From assembly GCF_001887355.1 (NCBI RefSeq), contig NZ_MPIN01000006.1, forward strand, positions 310,001-374,000: 64,000 nucleotides of DNA, in the 5' to 3' direction. This document shows positions 45,780-54,902 of the stretch, in pieces. The number at the start of each line of letters is the position of its first letter. Position 1 is the stretch's first letter. The DNA is from Cystobacter ferrugineus. GTDB taxonomy: Bacteria > Myxococcota > Myxococcia > Myxococcales > Myxococcaceae. The notes beneath the pieces are model-generated. The model saw only the letters and a program-made list of their open reading frames with translations, was not told the origin of the DNA and ran no database searches. The position numbers and the translations under genes are program-made.

Positions 45780-48700
45780 CTACACCAACCTCAGCTCAAG
45801 CAAGCCCTTCTCCATGAGTACAGAGACGTGGCGCTTGTGCTCGCTCGCGTTCCAATCGATGGGCAAGTTAGCATTCGCCAGGTCGCAGAATCCGACAAAG
45901 ACCGCGAACGTCGTAGCCCCGCAGCCCTTGAAGAAGGCCTCCCCCTCTGCATCGATCTGGCGCACGACCTCGTCGAAGAGCGCCACCGTGGCTGCATAGG
46001 TCGCTCCCTTTCTGTCGGGCCACGTCGGCAGGTCCTTCCCTTGCGCTTTGCGGATTCGGGTCAGGGCCGCGAGGCGACCGCCATATTTTCGTTGGTACTG
46101 CTCGCCCAAGGAGGGGACAACCTGCTGTTCCACCTCGACGAGCCGCTCCCGAAGCTGCCGGGGGAGATCACGCAGCTTTGCGATGTCATCCTCCAGTCCA
46201 TCCACAAGCTGGAGAACGGGCGTCCCGGCCACCTCGCGGCTGTCGGTACCATCCCGTATCCCCCCCTCCTCGACAGCTGACTGCAGCTCGCTCGCCGAGC
46301 GCCGGATGGAGGCCAAGTCGATGTTGGCGATCACCGAGGGTGGCGCGTCTGCGAAGAACATCTCAATAGCCTTGAGCTGGTCTCGAATCTTACGAACGTC
46401 CTCACGGAGTCCTTCCCAGACCTTGAGGATCTCGAGGAAGCTCGCGACGAGCTTGCCGGGCGCCACGAGTTCGCTCTCGATGACGTCGACGCGCTCCAGA
46501 GCCTCAAGGTAGCGAGCGCTCGCGATCTTGAAGCCTACGGTCGTGATCCCGAGGGTTGTGCCACCCGCCGCGACCGTTGCCTGGGGGTTGCTCGCGTTGA
46601 AATTGAGTTCCTTCCGGTACAGCTCCAAAGGCAGGGACAGGGCTTGAGTAGGGAACGCCTGCTGCCCAGCTTCTGGACCACTGGCCAGCACTGGAACGCG
46701 ACGACCGACTTCTGCGACCGTGTCGTCGATCCGCTTTGTCAGCTCTCGGCGCCGCTTCTCCATCGTCTCGTAGAAGCCTTTTAGGACGGCTATCCGCTTC
46801 CACAGTGGATAGGAGGGCGATTTCTCGTGGGCGTCGAACTCACGCAGGGCGTCGCTGCTGTACCGGAAGTCCCCAAGGGGCCCCGGGTCGTAGACCCACT
46901 GCACGGTGGCGCGCACAGATCGCACTACCTGGATCACCGAGCGAAGGCGTTGCTCGTAGAAGAGCACTCCATCCGCGGTGTTCTTGTTGAGCTCTGCCCA
47001 GGGCCTTCCAATGAAGTCGAGCGACAGCTCTTCGAGTCGATTCTTGGCCGCCTTTAGACGATGTCGGGCATCCTTGGCCCTGACGTTGAGAAGGTTCTCG
47101 CCAGCGTCGTCGTGGACCGCCTTGATCGCGCGCCCGTCCTTCTCGAACGCGCCGTCGAGCCACTCCTCTGCCGCCTTGACCCGAATTTCCAGCTGGTGGC
47201 CAGAAACACGGATGAGCTTGTCTCCGTCCGCTTCAAGCAGCCCTAGGTTGACAAGAAAGTCTGTGTAGTGGCGAACGACATCCCTGGGGTTGGCCACCAA
47301 GCCGTTGTCCCTGTCGCGAAGGGCAAAGAGGAACCGCCGCTCGAGGTCGGCGCGCTGCACGGCTACGGGTCCACAGGCTTCAAGGATCGCGTACATGTTC
47401 CGCGGAACGTTGGGACTGAAGTCGTCGCCCTCAAGAAGCTCGGTCCGAGGGCACCCAGCGAACTTCGGCCCCGGCTCGGTGTGCCGCGACGCCATCTTCT
47501 TGAAGACGTCGAGCTCTGCTTCGTCCGCGAAGATGCCATTGCTGGTCTGGAGGACGTCATGCTTCGTCTTGCCTTCCAGCAGCGCCGCGTAGCCTTTGGC
47601 GAAGGCCCGCATGTCGTCGTCGTTGATCTTGCTGCCGTAGAACAGCGGCTTGATGAGAAGACCCTGCCGCTCAACCTGTTCTTCTAGCCAACCGTCGAGG
47701 CTGCGCTTGATATGCTCCTTGGCGACACCGACGACCGCATGGAAGTGGCTCGTGCGGAGGTCCTCTGCAGTGAAGGCGGTGCCCATCAGCCCGAGCCGCA
47801 GAAGGTGCCCTGCCGTCTGTCGCGCCAAGTTGTGGAGAATGACGAACGGGGCGATCTTCGGAAGGCTCCGCTCGATCTTCGCGCGCAGCGCCGCGAGGCG
47901 CTGCTCTTGATCTTCGAGAATCACCAGCACCGGTGCAGCCGCCCCCTGGGCGAGCCGCATGAGGTCGTGCTCAAGGTCCGATTCAGAAGCTGAGGCTGCG
48001 TAGAGGACGATGACCTCACCGCCCTTGCCAAGATTCAGCGGCGGGTGTGACGACGACCACTTCGCCGAAGGCAGCTTCAGATTGGAGATCAATTCGACAG
48101 CAATGGGCGCGTGTTCGGTGTCCCAAGCATTCGCAATGCCCCGCAAGAGTAGGGCACTCCTCTGCTCCGGGCTTGCCGATGCCTTGCGGAAGGCCTCCTC
48201 AAGCGCCGAGTTCTTCGCACTGTCGCGCAGGTAGCCTTCCTCGGCCTGCCGCACGCGATTCAACCGGTTGAAGTCGAGCAGGAACGAGAATGCCGGTGCG
48301 ACGAACTCGAGGTCCTTTCCTTGCTCGTCCTTCACGCGATACGCAGGGTCCGTGAGCATCCCGTGGAGGAACGGTGCAAACTGGGCCGCCTGCTCGGTAT
48401 ACGGCGAAAGCCCGCTCACCTGATGGGTGAACTCGCTCTCCTCTGTACAGATCAGGAGATGCTCTTCCCGACGGGCTTCATCGGGAAGACCGATCGTGTA
48501 CGCACGGAGGCTTTCCCAGACGACCTCCAGGTCGAAGCGCGCTTCGCCTGGAAGAATCAACTCGGTCCCGGTTGCACCAGGTTTGAAGCCGCAGTTGATT
48601 AGATGAGCCATCACGCGATGCTTGGGTGGCGGCTTGATCTCCACTACGGGCGTGAACAGCGGCTTCTGCTTTCCACCGTGGTCGCGCTTGCTGAAAAGGC

Positions 48701-49946
48701 GATCCGCGAGGGCTCTGGTCACGCCTTCCGAGGAACCAATGGGCCGTGGGAGCAGCCCGAAGATCGAGCGAACGACCTCATCGTAGTCCTTGTCCTTCGG
48801 CACGCGATAGTCGCTGATGGCGCCCAAGTCGAAGACGGAACTCTTGTCGCCTTTCCCTGGCACATCTGCAAACATCCGAAGCAGCGCGGGGGTCTCGACC
48901 GTCCCGCCGCGGTGGTTCTCGTGAGCGTGATGCATGATCACGTTAAACCAACCGAAGTTCCGGTTAGCGGCAAAGAAGGCTGCTTCCTTGAGGCCGCTCG
49001 GATACTTCGCGATCGCCTGCCCAACCGCTGGGCGGTGAGCCTTCAGGTACGTGAAGAAGGCCTCGACGTCCGCGAACGTGTTTGTCGTTAGCTCGTGCCA
49101 GCCGGTCCGTCGCTCAATGGCGCGGATCTGCTTCAGGAGGTCGCCAACCGCGAGAGAACAGAGCAGCAAGAAATTCACTTCCGGGAACTCTTGCCTGGAC
49201 TCCTCTGCCTTGATGACGCGCGGGATGACGGTGAGCAGTCCCTGATCTATTCCTTCGCGCTCGCTCGAAGGAAGACCGTCGCGCTCCACGTCCGTGATGT
49301 CTTCTATCTCGTCGACGACAATCCACAGGTGGTTTACACCTATGTCCTTTAGAACGACAAGGGCTGTCCGCGCAGCCTCGTGCGGGTCGCGCTTCTGCAA
49401 GGCCTGCTGCAGCCGGGAAAGTTCACGGTCCCAGCCCTTGGGGCTGAGAGCCGTTCGTGCGAGTTCGAGCAGTCGGTCCTGGTTGCGGACAAGCCTGTTG
49501 CCGCTCCCGCTCGTCCGCAGTTTTGCGAGCTGGGACAGAACCTCCACGGTGACCCGGGGGATCCAGCTGTCCGCTTCGATGTTCGCGCCGAGTGGCCCCT
49601 TTGTGACCTGGATGTATCTGAGGAAGAGCGGAAGGATTCCTTGCTTCAGGCTCGACTCGAGGATGCGGTGACGGGCGCCATCCAGGATCCAGTGGACCTC
49701 GTCGGAGCATGCTTCGAGGCAGATCTCGTGACCCACGCGGCTCTTGCCTACACCCCAGCCTCCGATCACCATGAAGAAGCCGGCGAGATCCTGCCCCGCG
49801 GGGCTAATGATGTCATTCCGAAAGCGCTCGAGCCGTTTGAACAGCTTCTGCTGCCCCACGATCGGCATCAGGTCGGCCAGATCACCCGGCAGGATCGACA
49901 CGCCCTCTCTCTGCCATGGGTTCTGACTCTGGCTCTTTGTACTCAC
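45780..49946 (-). CDS. 1388-residue P-loop ATPase
   Basis: Starts with a GTG (GGAGGG upstream, overlapping the previous stop). Residues 1-330 are an AAA/STAND-like ATPase: a lead-in LMPIVGQQKLFKRLERF (26-42), Walker A GGWGVGKS (62-69), Walker B IVVDEIED (209-216). The middle (about 400-950) is mixed; the last 450 residues are largely coiled coil (RAKDARHRLKAAKNRLEELS; long helices at 1180-1300). The overall plan, an N-terminal P-loop and a very long tail, is like BrxC/PglY of BREX and other large defence ATPases, but I see no specific match. It is the biggest gene of the island and probably its scaffold or DNA-dependent switch. Confidence 0.8.
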   Translation of the reverse strand: MSTKSQSQNPWQREGVSILPGDLADLMPIVGQQKLFKRLERFRNDIISPAGQDLAGFFMVIGGWGVGKSRVGHEICLEACSDEVHWILDGARHRILESSLKQGILPLFLRYIQVTKGPLGANIEADSWIPRVTVEVLSQLAKLRTSGSGNRLVRNQDRLLELARTALSPKGWDRELSRLQQALQKRDPHEAARTALVVLKDIGVNHLWIVVDEIEDITDVERDGLPSSEREGIDQGLLTVIPRVIKAEESRQEFPEVNFLLLCSLAVGDLLKQIRAIERRTGWHELTTNTFADVEAFFTYLKAHRPAVGQAIAKYPSGLKEAAFFAANRNFGWFNVIMHHAHENHRGGTVETPALLRMFADVPGKGDKSSVFDLGAISDYRVPKDKDYDEVVRSIFGLLPRPIGSSEGVTRALADRLFSKRDHGGKQKPLFTPVVEIKPPPKHRVMAHLINCGFKPGATGTELILPGEARFDLEVVWESLRAYTIGLPDEARREEHLLICTEESEFTHQVSGLSPYTEQAAQFAPFLHGMLTDPAYRVKDEQGKDLEFVAPAFSFLLDFNRLNRVRQAEEGYLRDSAKNSALEEAFRKASASPEQRSALLLRGIANAWDTEHAPIAVELISNLKLPSAKWSSSHPPLNLGKGGEVIVLYAASASESDLEHDLMRLAQGAAAPVLVILEDQEQRLAALRAKIERSLPKIAPFVILHNLARQTAGHLLRLGLMGTAFTAEDLRTSHFHAVVGVAKEHIKRSLDGWLEEQVERQGLLIKPLFYGSKINDDDMRAFAKGYAALLEGKTKHDVLQTSNGIFADEAELDVFKKMASRHTEPGPKFAGCPRTELLEGDDFSPNVPRNMYAILEACGPVAVQRADLERRFLFALRDRDNGLVANPRDVVRHYTDFLVNLGLLEADGDKLIRVSGHQLEIRVKAAEEWLDGAFEKDGRAIKAVHDDAGENLLNVRAKDARHRLKAAKNRLEELSLDFIGRPWAELNKNTADGVLFYEQRLRSVIQVVRSVRATVQWVYDPGPLGDFRYSSDALREFDAHEKSPSYPLWKRIAVLKGFYETMEKRRRELTKRIDDTVAEVGRRVPVLASGPEAGQQAFPTQALSLPLELYRKELNFNASNPQATVAAGGTTLGITTVGFKIASARYLEALERVDVIESELVAPGKLVASFLEILKVWEGLREDVRKIRDQLKAIEMFFADAPPSVIANIDLASIRRSASELQSAVEEGGIRDGTDSREVAGTPVLQLVDGLEDDIAKLRDLPRQLRERLVEVEQQVVPSLGEQYQRKYGGRLAALTRIRKAQGKDLPTWPDRKGATYAATVALFDEVVRQIDAEGEAFFKGCGATTFAVFVGFCDLANANLPIDWNASEHKRHVSVLMEKGLLELRLV

Positions 49947-51028
49947 AGCGGATGCCCTCCAGAAACGACGCGAATCTTGATGAGCTGCTTGCGTGGGTCG
50001 GAGTACAGGCCGATGCCGTGACGTCGCTGGCCGTAGTCTTCGGCTTCAATTCGGACCAGCCCCGCCGCCTCAAGTTTGGCGATCTCCCGGTCCGGATTCT
50101 CAACCCCGCGGCGGTGGAGTTCGTCCCTGAGCTCAGAGGCGATTACGTAGCCCGTGTCAGACCGGAGCGTCTCGATTACGGAGCCGAGGAGCTTCGGGAG
50201 TGATTCGACCTGCGGCGTACGTCGCTCGATGCCGAAATCCGCTTCGAGTTCCGCGCCGAGCTTGCCCGCTATAACATCGTGATCGGCCCAGCACTGGCCA
50301 CCATTAGCACGAAGCGCGCCGAGGTGGAGCAGCACCTCGAAAGCTGCGCGAAGCGCGAGACCGATATCGTGCAGCGAGAAGTCGTCGCCCAGCAGTCCGA
50401 CGTACTGACAGTCTGTGGCTCCCCGCAGGAGAGCGTGGCCACGCCAGTCCCCGAGCGCCCACCAAGCACGCTCATTGATCGCTGCACGAAGCGAGCTGCC
50501 ATGGCTTTTCGTTGAGAAGGGCGCGACAGGCGCCATGCCAGGAGCTTCAATTCGTGCCTTCTGGAGGCTGCCGCTGAACCAGGAGTCCCCTGCGAAGGTC
50601 AGCCCTGCTCCTGGTTGAGCCAGCAACCAGAAGATGACCCGAGTCCGCGGCTCGCGCGTTATCAGCAGCTTGGCGAGCTGCCCGACCCAAGTGCCTTCGC
50701 TCTTGTTGGCGGCGTAGGTATCCGCCAAGCGTCTGCCCGCCCCGCTGACTCTATAGGATCCATCCTCGCGCTCGAGCAAACCCACGCCGCGAAGGATGAG
50801 CTTCCCATTGCTCTCCTCGAGGCCCGGCAAGTTGCGGGTGATCTTCTCGGCCGCAGCATGCCTGTCGTCGGTCATGCGCTTCGTGGCGAACTGCCGCCCG
50901 AAGTCGGTCGGCGACTTCAAGGATGTGTCTGGCGGCACATCGGCGAGAAAGGCTGGCCACGTCTGAATTCGGGTCGCGTCGTACCAAAGCACCAGCTGCG
51001 TCAGCGCGACCCGTACCGGCTCACCCAT
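49943..51028 (-). CDS. hypothetical protein with winged-helix-like ends
   Basis: 361 residues from MGEPVRV (AGGAGG seven bases upstream). Family not recognised. The region GKLILRGVGLLEREDGSYRV (near 75-95) and the C terminus (IASELRDELHRRGVENPDRE ... LEAAGLVRIEAEDYG) look like winged helix-turn-helix units, so DNA or partner binding is likely. Phage-defence genes often have a 'DUF4007'-like protein of this size, helix-rich with wHTH ends, beside the methylase; this could be one. It overlaps both neighbours. Confidence 0.5.
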   Translation of the reverse strand: MGEPVRVALTQLVLWYDATRIQTWPAFLADVPPDTSLKSPTDFGRQFATKRMTDDRHAAAEKITRNLPGLEESNGKLILRGVGLLEREDGSYRVSGAGRRLADTYAANKSEGTWVGQLAKLLITREPRTRVIFWLLAQPGAGLTFAGDSWFSGSLQKARIEAPGMAPVAPFSTKSHGSSLRAAINERAWWALGDWRGHALLRGATDCQYVGLLGDDFSLHDIGLALRAAFEVLLHLGALRANGGQCWADHDVIAGKLGAELEADFGIERRTPQVESLPKLLGSVIETLRSDTGYVIASELRDELHRRGVENPDREIAKLEAAGLVRIEAEDYGQRRHGIGLYSDPRKQLIKIRVVSGGHPL

Positions 51029-52619
51029 GTTGCACCTCCTGCGTCTGGGCGGCATTGCGTCTGCCCGTCCACATCAGATGCAGTTCGGAATGCAGGCGCT
51101 CGCGGAACTGGCGCCCGCGACGGATGACCGTGGTCATCATGCCACCGCCATGAAGTCGGTCGAGAACATGTGGAGCGATGGACCAACGGTCGTACAGCCC
51201 AACCACGAGTTCGGCAGATCGCATGATTCGGAGGGCTCTGGACCAGGGGCCGAGATCGGTTCCGCGGTATGCGTAGGCGATGCTCCGAATCCCTACCGAC
51301 TTCGCGAGTTCCCCGAACACGGAGTCGAGCGTTCCCAGATCATAGGAGTCTTGTCGGAGCGAGGCGCCTTCCGCACTGGTCACTCCCCTCGGGCGATAGA
51401 AGACGTGCGTCGCGCCCTCAATGTCGTCGACGCGCCGGTCGGTAGGAGGAGCCAACACCAGCGTTTCTTCTCCTAGTTCACGGTCGAGAGCCTCGACAAG
51501 CAGCAACTGAAGAACAAAGCCAAAGAGCAGGTGGTTCGCGAGCGCCAGAAGGGCCTCGTCGACTTCGGGCGACTCACGACGGGCGCGGGCCATGCCGCGC
51601 AGGCTCGCCGCCACCGGCAACTGGCCCCAGGGTGGAGCCTCGGCTCGCTGTTCTGGCCACGTCCTAAGCTGGTCGTCGACGGAGAGGAATCCGACGGCAT
51701 CCTGGCCAGACGACTCTGCCCATTCCCAGAATCTTGCGGTCGCTTTCGCGTGCTGTGCTGAATCCCAGGCACAGCTGCGAAGGGCGTGCTCTGGGAGCGC
51801 GAATGCGAACGAGCGTGACCCTTGGAGTTCAAGATCTGGCTCCGTCTTCGCCGAAATCGAGACGGCACCTACCAGAGCTGCCGTCACCTGCGCGCCGACG
51901 GCATAGAGTCGTAGCGGCACGCCGGCTCTCAGGAGCACGTCTATCGTGCCCTGTTGGCTCACCGTGGTGCCCACGCCTTCGCCTCGTCGAGCCGCCTCGA
52001 CGAGTGAACGCAGGAGTGTCTCTGCTTTCTGATCGAGCTGAAGTGCATCCAGGCTGAAGTGGACCGGATGTTCGAGGAGCGGCACGTACTGGTCCTGAAG
52101 CAAGGGGAACAGGGTTGCGGTGTTGCCTCCGGCTCCCCAGAGCTTCTGATCCCACGCCGCGAATGTCTTGCCGTCGCCACCGGCGACCAGTTCCTCGGCA
52201 TCCTGCCATACCGAAGCATCGAACATGCGGCATCGTTGACCGCGCCAGCGCTCCAGCCACTCAAGAAGCTGCACGAACCGTGGAGCGAACGGAAGGAGCG
52301 GCCCCTGGATGAGTTCCTCGAATCGCTTCCATCGCTCAGCGCTGCCAATGGTCGAGAGAACCGACGCGAGCGATAGATCCAGATGAGCGCGGTAGCCGGG
52401 GTCTCGAATGGCGGTCCGTCGAAGAACATCAAGGCGGTCACGAGCCGGCGCGACCGCTTCGAGCCAAACGATGGACGGCAACGTCCAGGCGGTTGGGTCT
52501 TCGACCGCGGCTCCAACGTCGCGCAGCCACGAGATATGCTCGCTCGCCGGCCGGCCCCCCCCATAGGTGGCCAGTGTCTCAAGTGTCGGAGCCAGTTGTT
52601 CGATGTCCGCCGGACGCAT
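51021..52619 (-). CDS. hypothetical protein of the island operon
   Basis: 532 residues, not recognised. The N-terminal 320 residues are helix-rich, with many Trp and Leu (WRGQRCRMFDASVWQDAEEL). The C-terminal 150 residues are alpha/beta and read like a phospholipase-D or Sir2-type end (FGFVLQLLLVEALDRELGEE, then VVGLYDRWSIAPHVLDRLHG), but no catalytic pair is clear. It starts six bases after hsdM and overlaps the next gene by 8 bases. Confidence 0.5.
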   Translation of the reverse strand: MRPADIEQLAPTLETLATYGGGRPASEHISWLRDVGAAVEDPTAWTLPSIVWLEAVAPARDRLDVLRRTAIRDPGYRAHLDLSLASVLSTIGSAERWKRFEELIQGPLLPFAPRFVQLLEWLERWRGQRCRMFDASVWQDAEELVAGGDGKTFAAWDQKLWGAGGNTATLFPLLQDQYVPLLEHPVHFSLDALQLDQKAETLLRSLVEAARRGEGVGTTVSQQGTIDVLLRAGVPLRLYAVGAQVTAALVGAVSISAKTEPDLELQGSRSFAFALPEHALRSCAWDSAQHAKATARFWEWAESSGQDAVGFLSVDDQLRTWPEQRAEAPPWGQLPVAASLRGMARARRESPEVDEALLALANHLLFGFVLQLLLVEALDRELGEETLVLAPPTDRRVDDIEGATHVFYRPRGVTSAEGASLRQDSYDLGTLDSVFGELAKSVGIRSIAYAYRGTDLGPWSRALRIMRSAELVVGLYDRWSIAPHVLDRLHGGGMMTTVIRRGRQFRERLHSELHLMWTGRRNAAQTQEVQHG

Positions 52620-52625
52620 GGGTTC

Positions 52626-54518
52626 CTATCCTGTGGGCCGTTGAGCCCCGCTGGTTGGGCCGGCCTTGTATGCCTCGACAATCTTGATGAGGTCGTTCTC
52701 CCCGGTAAGGACTTCCTTGTTTTGCTTCACGTCGAAGCCGACGTTGTTGGCCACCGCCATGAACACTGGACCCTGCTCATCCCCCGGCCGCTTCTTCTGC
52801 AGGTACAGGAAGCTCGTCTTAGCACCCGCGCCGGAGAGTCGGAACGTCACGGCTGGAAGGCTCACCACCGCGCGCACGACCGCCTTGCCTCCGATGAACT
52901 TGCCTGTCCGTTCATTCTTCTTGCCCATCAAGTACTCGCGCACGTAGCGATCCTGCGAATTACAGAGGACGCCATCGGGAACGACGATGAGCAGGCGACC
53001 ACCTGGCTTGAGCAACTGCAGGCAGCGATCGATGAAGAGAATCGCTGGATCGACGGAGTTGACGGGCTTCCAGACGCCTTTCCCGTCAGGCTTCGCTCCG
53101 AGCGCCAGCCCCGAGCCCTTCATAGCTGGAGTGCCGTTGCTGATGTCGCTGCGAAAGCTCTCCAACAACTTGGCATGGTCCTTGTCTGTGATTCCGCCCT
53201 TCTTGAACGGCGGATTCGTCAGGATCAGGTCGAACGACTCGGGCGTGAAGATATCAGTCGAGAGAGAGTTCGCGACGCGAAACACGCGGGCCTTGGGGTC
53301 GCCGTGCAAGGCCATATTGATCCGGCCCATGAGGACCATGTTCGGCGAGCTATCTGCACCCTCGAATCCTTGCGCAAACACCTCGCTCAGAAGCTCCAGT
53401 CGCTGGCGGGCCGACAGCCCCAGCAGTTTGTCGATCTGCTTGCGCACCTCGCGCATTGCGGTGATCAGAAAACCCGCCGATCCGCAGCACGGGTCGCACA
53501 CGCGGAACTGGGTCTTTCCCGACTTGGCATTACGACGTGTCACCAGTCCCGAGTCCTCGTTGAGGATATCGTGGAAGACCATCTGGACCATGGCATCGCG
53601 GACCTGTTGTGGCGTCAGGTAGATTCCCATGCCGCCCTTGCTCTCGAACTTCGCACGGAGCATGACGTCGAAGGCCCGACCGATGATGTCGTCTTCCACC
53701 CCCGTTTCCTCCGGGGTGGTCAGTTGGTGACCGCCGAGCATCTCAGCGATGCGGGCGTAGGTCTCCGGCTTCTGGAACTTGATGAAGTCGTCAGGGTCGA
53801 AGATCCGGAAGTCTCTGCCCTGGTCATCCTTGAGGCAGTACTCCGGGAGCGCACGGGCGACCTCAAAGGCCTTCTTGATCTGCTCGACGGCCTTCTCGCC
53901 ATTCTTCCTGATGTAGTTAGGGTGGAAGATCTCCTCGAACAGCGGGCCGCGTGCTACCGGGCGAAAGTCTGGATGCCGCTCAAGGTGCATCTTGAGGAAA
54001 ATGCACTTACAGAGTTGAGCCGTGAGATCGTTTGAACCATCGATCGGCTCGCGTGAGGCATAGACCTGTTCGTGAAGCTGATCGAACTCATGCTGCAGCT
54101 CCTTGAACCGCACCGGATCAGCTACAGGGCGGGCGCGCGCTCCAGCTGAGCTGTTGCGTCCAAGCTCGGATGCGGCCGGAATGCTGCTGACTTGGCATTC
54201 CTTGTCAGGCAACCAGGAGTAAATGAAGCCGTCTCCCAACTTGCCAGTGGCCGTCGCCCACACGTAGTCCGCAGGACCACCCTCCACGATGGCGCCGAGT
54301 TGAATTGCAAGCTCTTGCGTCGCCGGTGCAATCGGACCTTGTTCTTCCGGAACGAAAATCAAGACGACTGGTCGACCACGCCTTCGCGCGACCGCACAGG
54401 TTTCACCCTCGATGACTACTTCTTCGACCCCATCGTACTTCAACGATTCCTCAAGGGTCGTCTTTGCCGCAGCCAAGATGTCTTCACGTCTGGCTGCAGC
54501 TTTCTCTGGCTTGGCCAT
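52626..54518 (-). CDS. hsdM: type I-like N6-adenine DNA methyltransferase (HsdM)
   Basis: 630 residues. After an N-terminal domain with restriction-like words (about 25-105: VVIEGETCAVARRRGRPVVL), a helical HsdM_N region (135-290) leads to the SAM-binding motif I DPCCGSAGF (342-350) and the catalytic motif IV NPPF (435-438). It should methylate adenine with an HsdS partner; two candidates are encoded in the same operon (42283-43725 and the half-domain at 55899-58109). The extra N terminus is longer than in classical HsdM and may be a decayed or regulatory nuclease-like domain. Confidence 0.93.
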   Translation of the reverse strand: MAKPEKAAARREDILAAAKTTLEESLKYDGVEEVVIEGETCAVARRRGRPVVLIFVPEEQGPIAPATQELAIQLGAIVEGGPADYVWATATGKLGDGFIYSWLPDKECQVSSIPAASELGRNSSAGARARPVADPVRFKELQHEFDQLHEQVYASREPIDGSNDLTAQLCKCIFLKMHLERHPDFRPVARGPLFEEIFHPNYIRKNGEKAVEQIKKAFEVARALPEYCLKDDQGRDFRIFDPDDFIKFQKPETYARIAEMLGGHQLTTPEETGVEDDIIGRAFDVMLRAKFESKGGMGIYLTPQQVRDAMVQMVFHDILNEDSGLVTRRNAKSGKTQFRVCDPCCGSAGFLITAMREVRKQIDKLLGLSARQRLELLSEVFAQGFEGADSSPNMVLMGRINMALHGDPKARVFRVANSLSTDIFTPESFDLILTNPPFKKGGITDKDHAKLLESFRSDISNGTPAMKGSGLALGAKPDGKGVWKPVNSVDPAILFIDRCLQLLKPGGRLLIVVPDGVLCNSQDRYVREYLMGKKNERTGKFIGGKAVVRAVVSLPAVTFRLSGAGAKTSFLYLQKKRPGDEQGPVFMAVANNVGFDVKQNKEVLTGENDLIKIVEAYKAGPTSGAQRPTG

Positions 54519-54521
54519 GGA

Positions 54522-54902
54522 CTATTGGTTCCTCTTGATCATCGCGTTCGGAAGGAGGACGAGCCGACCGTTTGAAGACGCCAGAACATCGCGCAGTTCC
54601 TCCTCCGTTGGGAATTCCGACGCCGGAAGGCTGGATAGCGCCGCGGCCAACCGGAAGATCTTCTTGCCGGACGTGTCGGCATAGTTCTCGATAGCTGCCA
54701 GAAGTTGCGCCGCCCGTCCTTTCACCATGAGCTTCCAGAGATCGCCCTCTTTGCTGACCTCAGGCGAGAGGAGCAGCGTTGCCTCCATCGCAGCTAGGCT
54801 GCTCGGAGTAGCCTGCACGTCAACGCGCTCGGCAATGGCTCCGGTCGTGAGCCCACCGGGAGTCACCGAGAGGGCAGACAGGAGGCGCTCGTGAAGCATC
54901 AT
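54522..54902 (-). CDS. small helical protein, possible winged helix
   Basis: 126 residues from MMLHERLL; the ATG at 54902 overlaps the previous stop (ATGA). Residues 5-55 (LLSALSVTPGGLTTGAIAER ... ATLLLSPEVSKEG) look like a winged helix with a wing near 55-65 (GDLWKLMVKG). The rest is helical. No known family. It lies between the response regulator and the methylase. Confidence 0.55.
   Translation of the reverse strand: MMLHERLLSALSVTPGGLTTGAIAERVDVQATPSSLAAMEATLLLSPEVSKEGDLWKLMVKGRAAQLLAAIENYADTSGKKIFRLAAALSSLPASEFPTEEELRDVLASSNGRLVLLPNAMIKRNQ

Noticed and set aside
52383-54035. 550-codon open frame on the plus strand
   Set aside because: Antisense to hsdM, which carries motifs I and IV.
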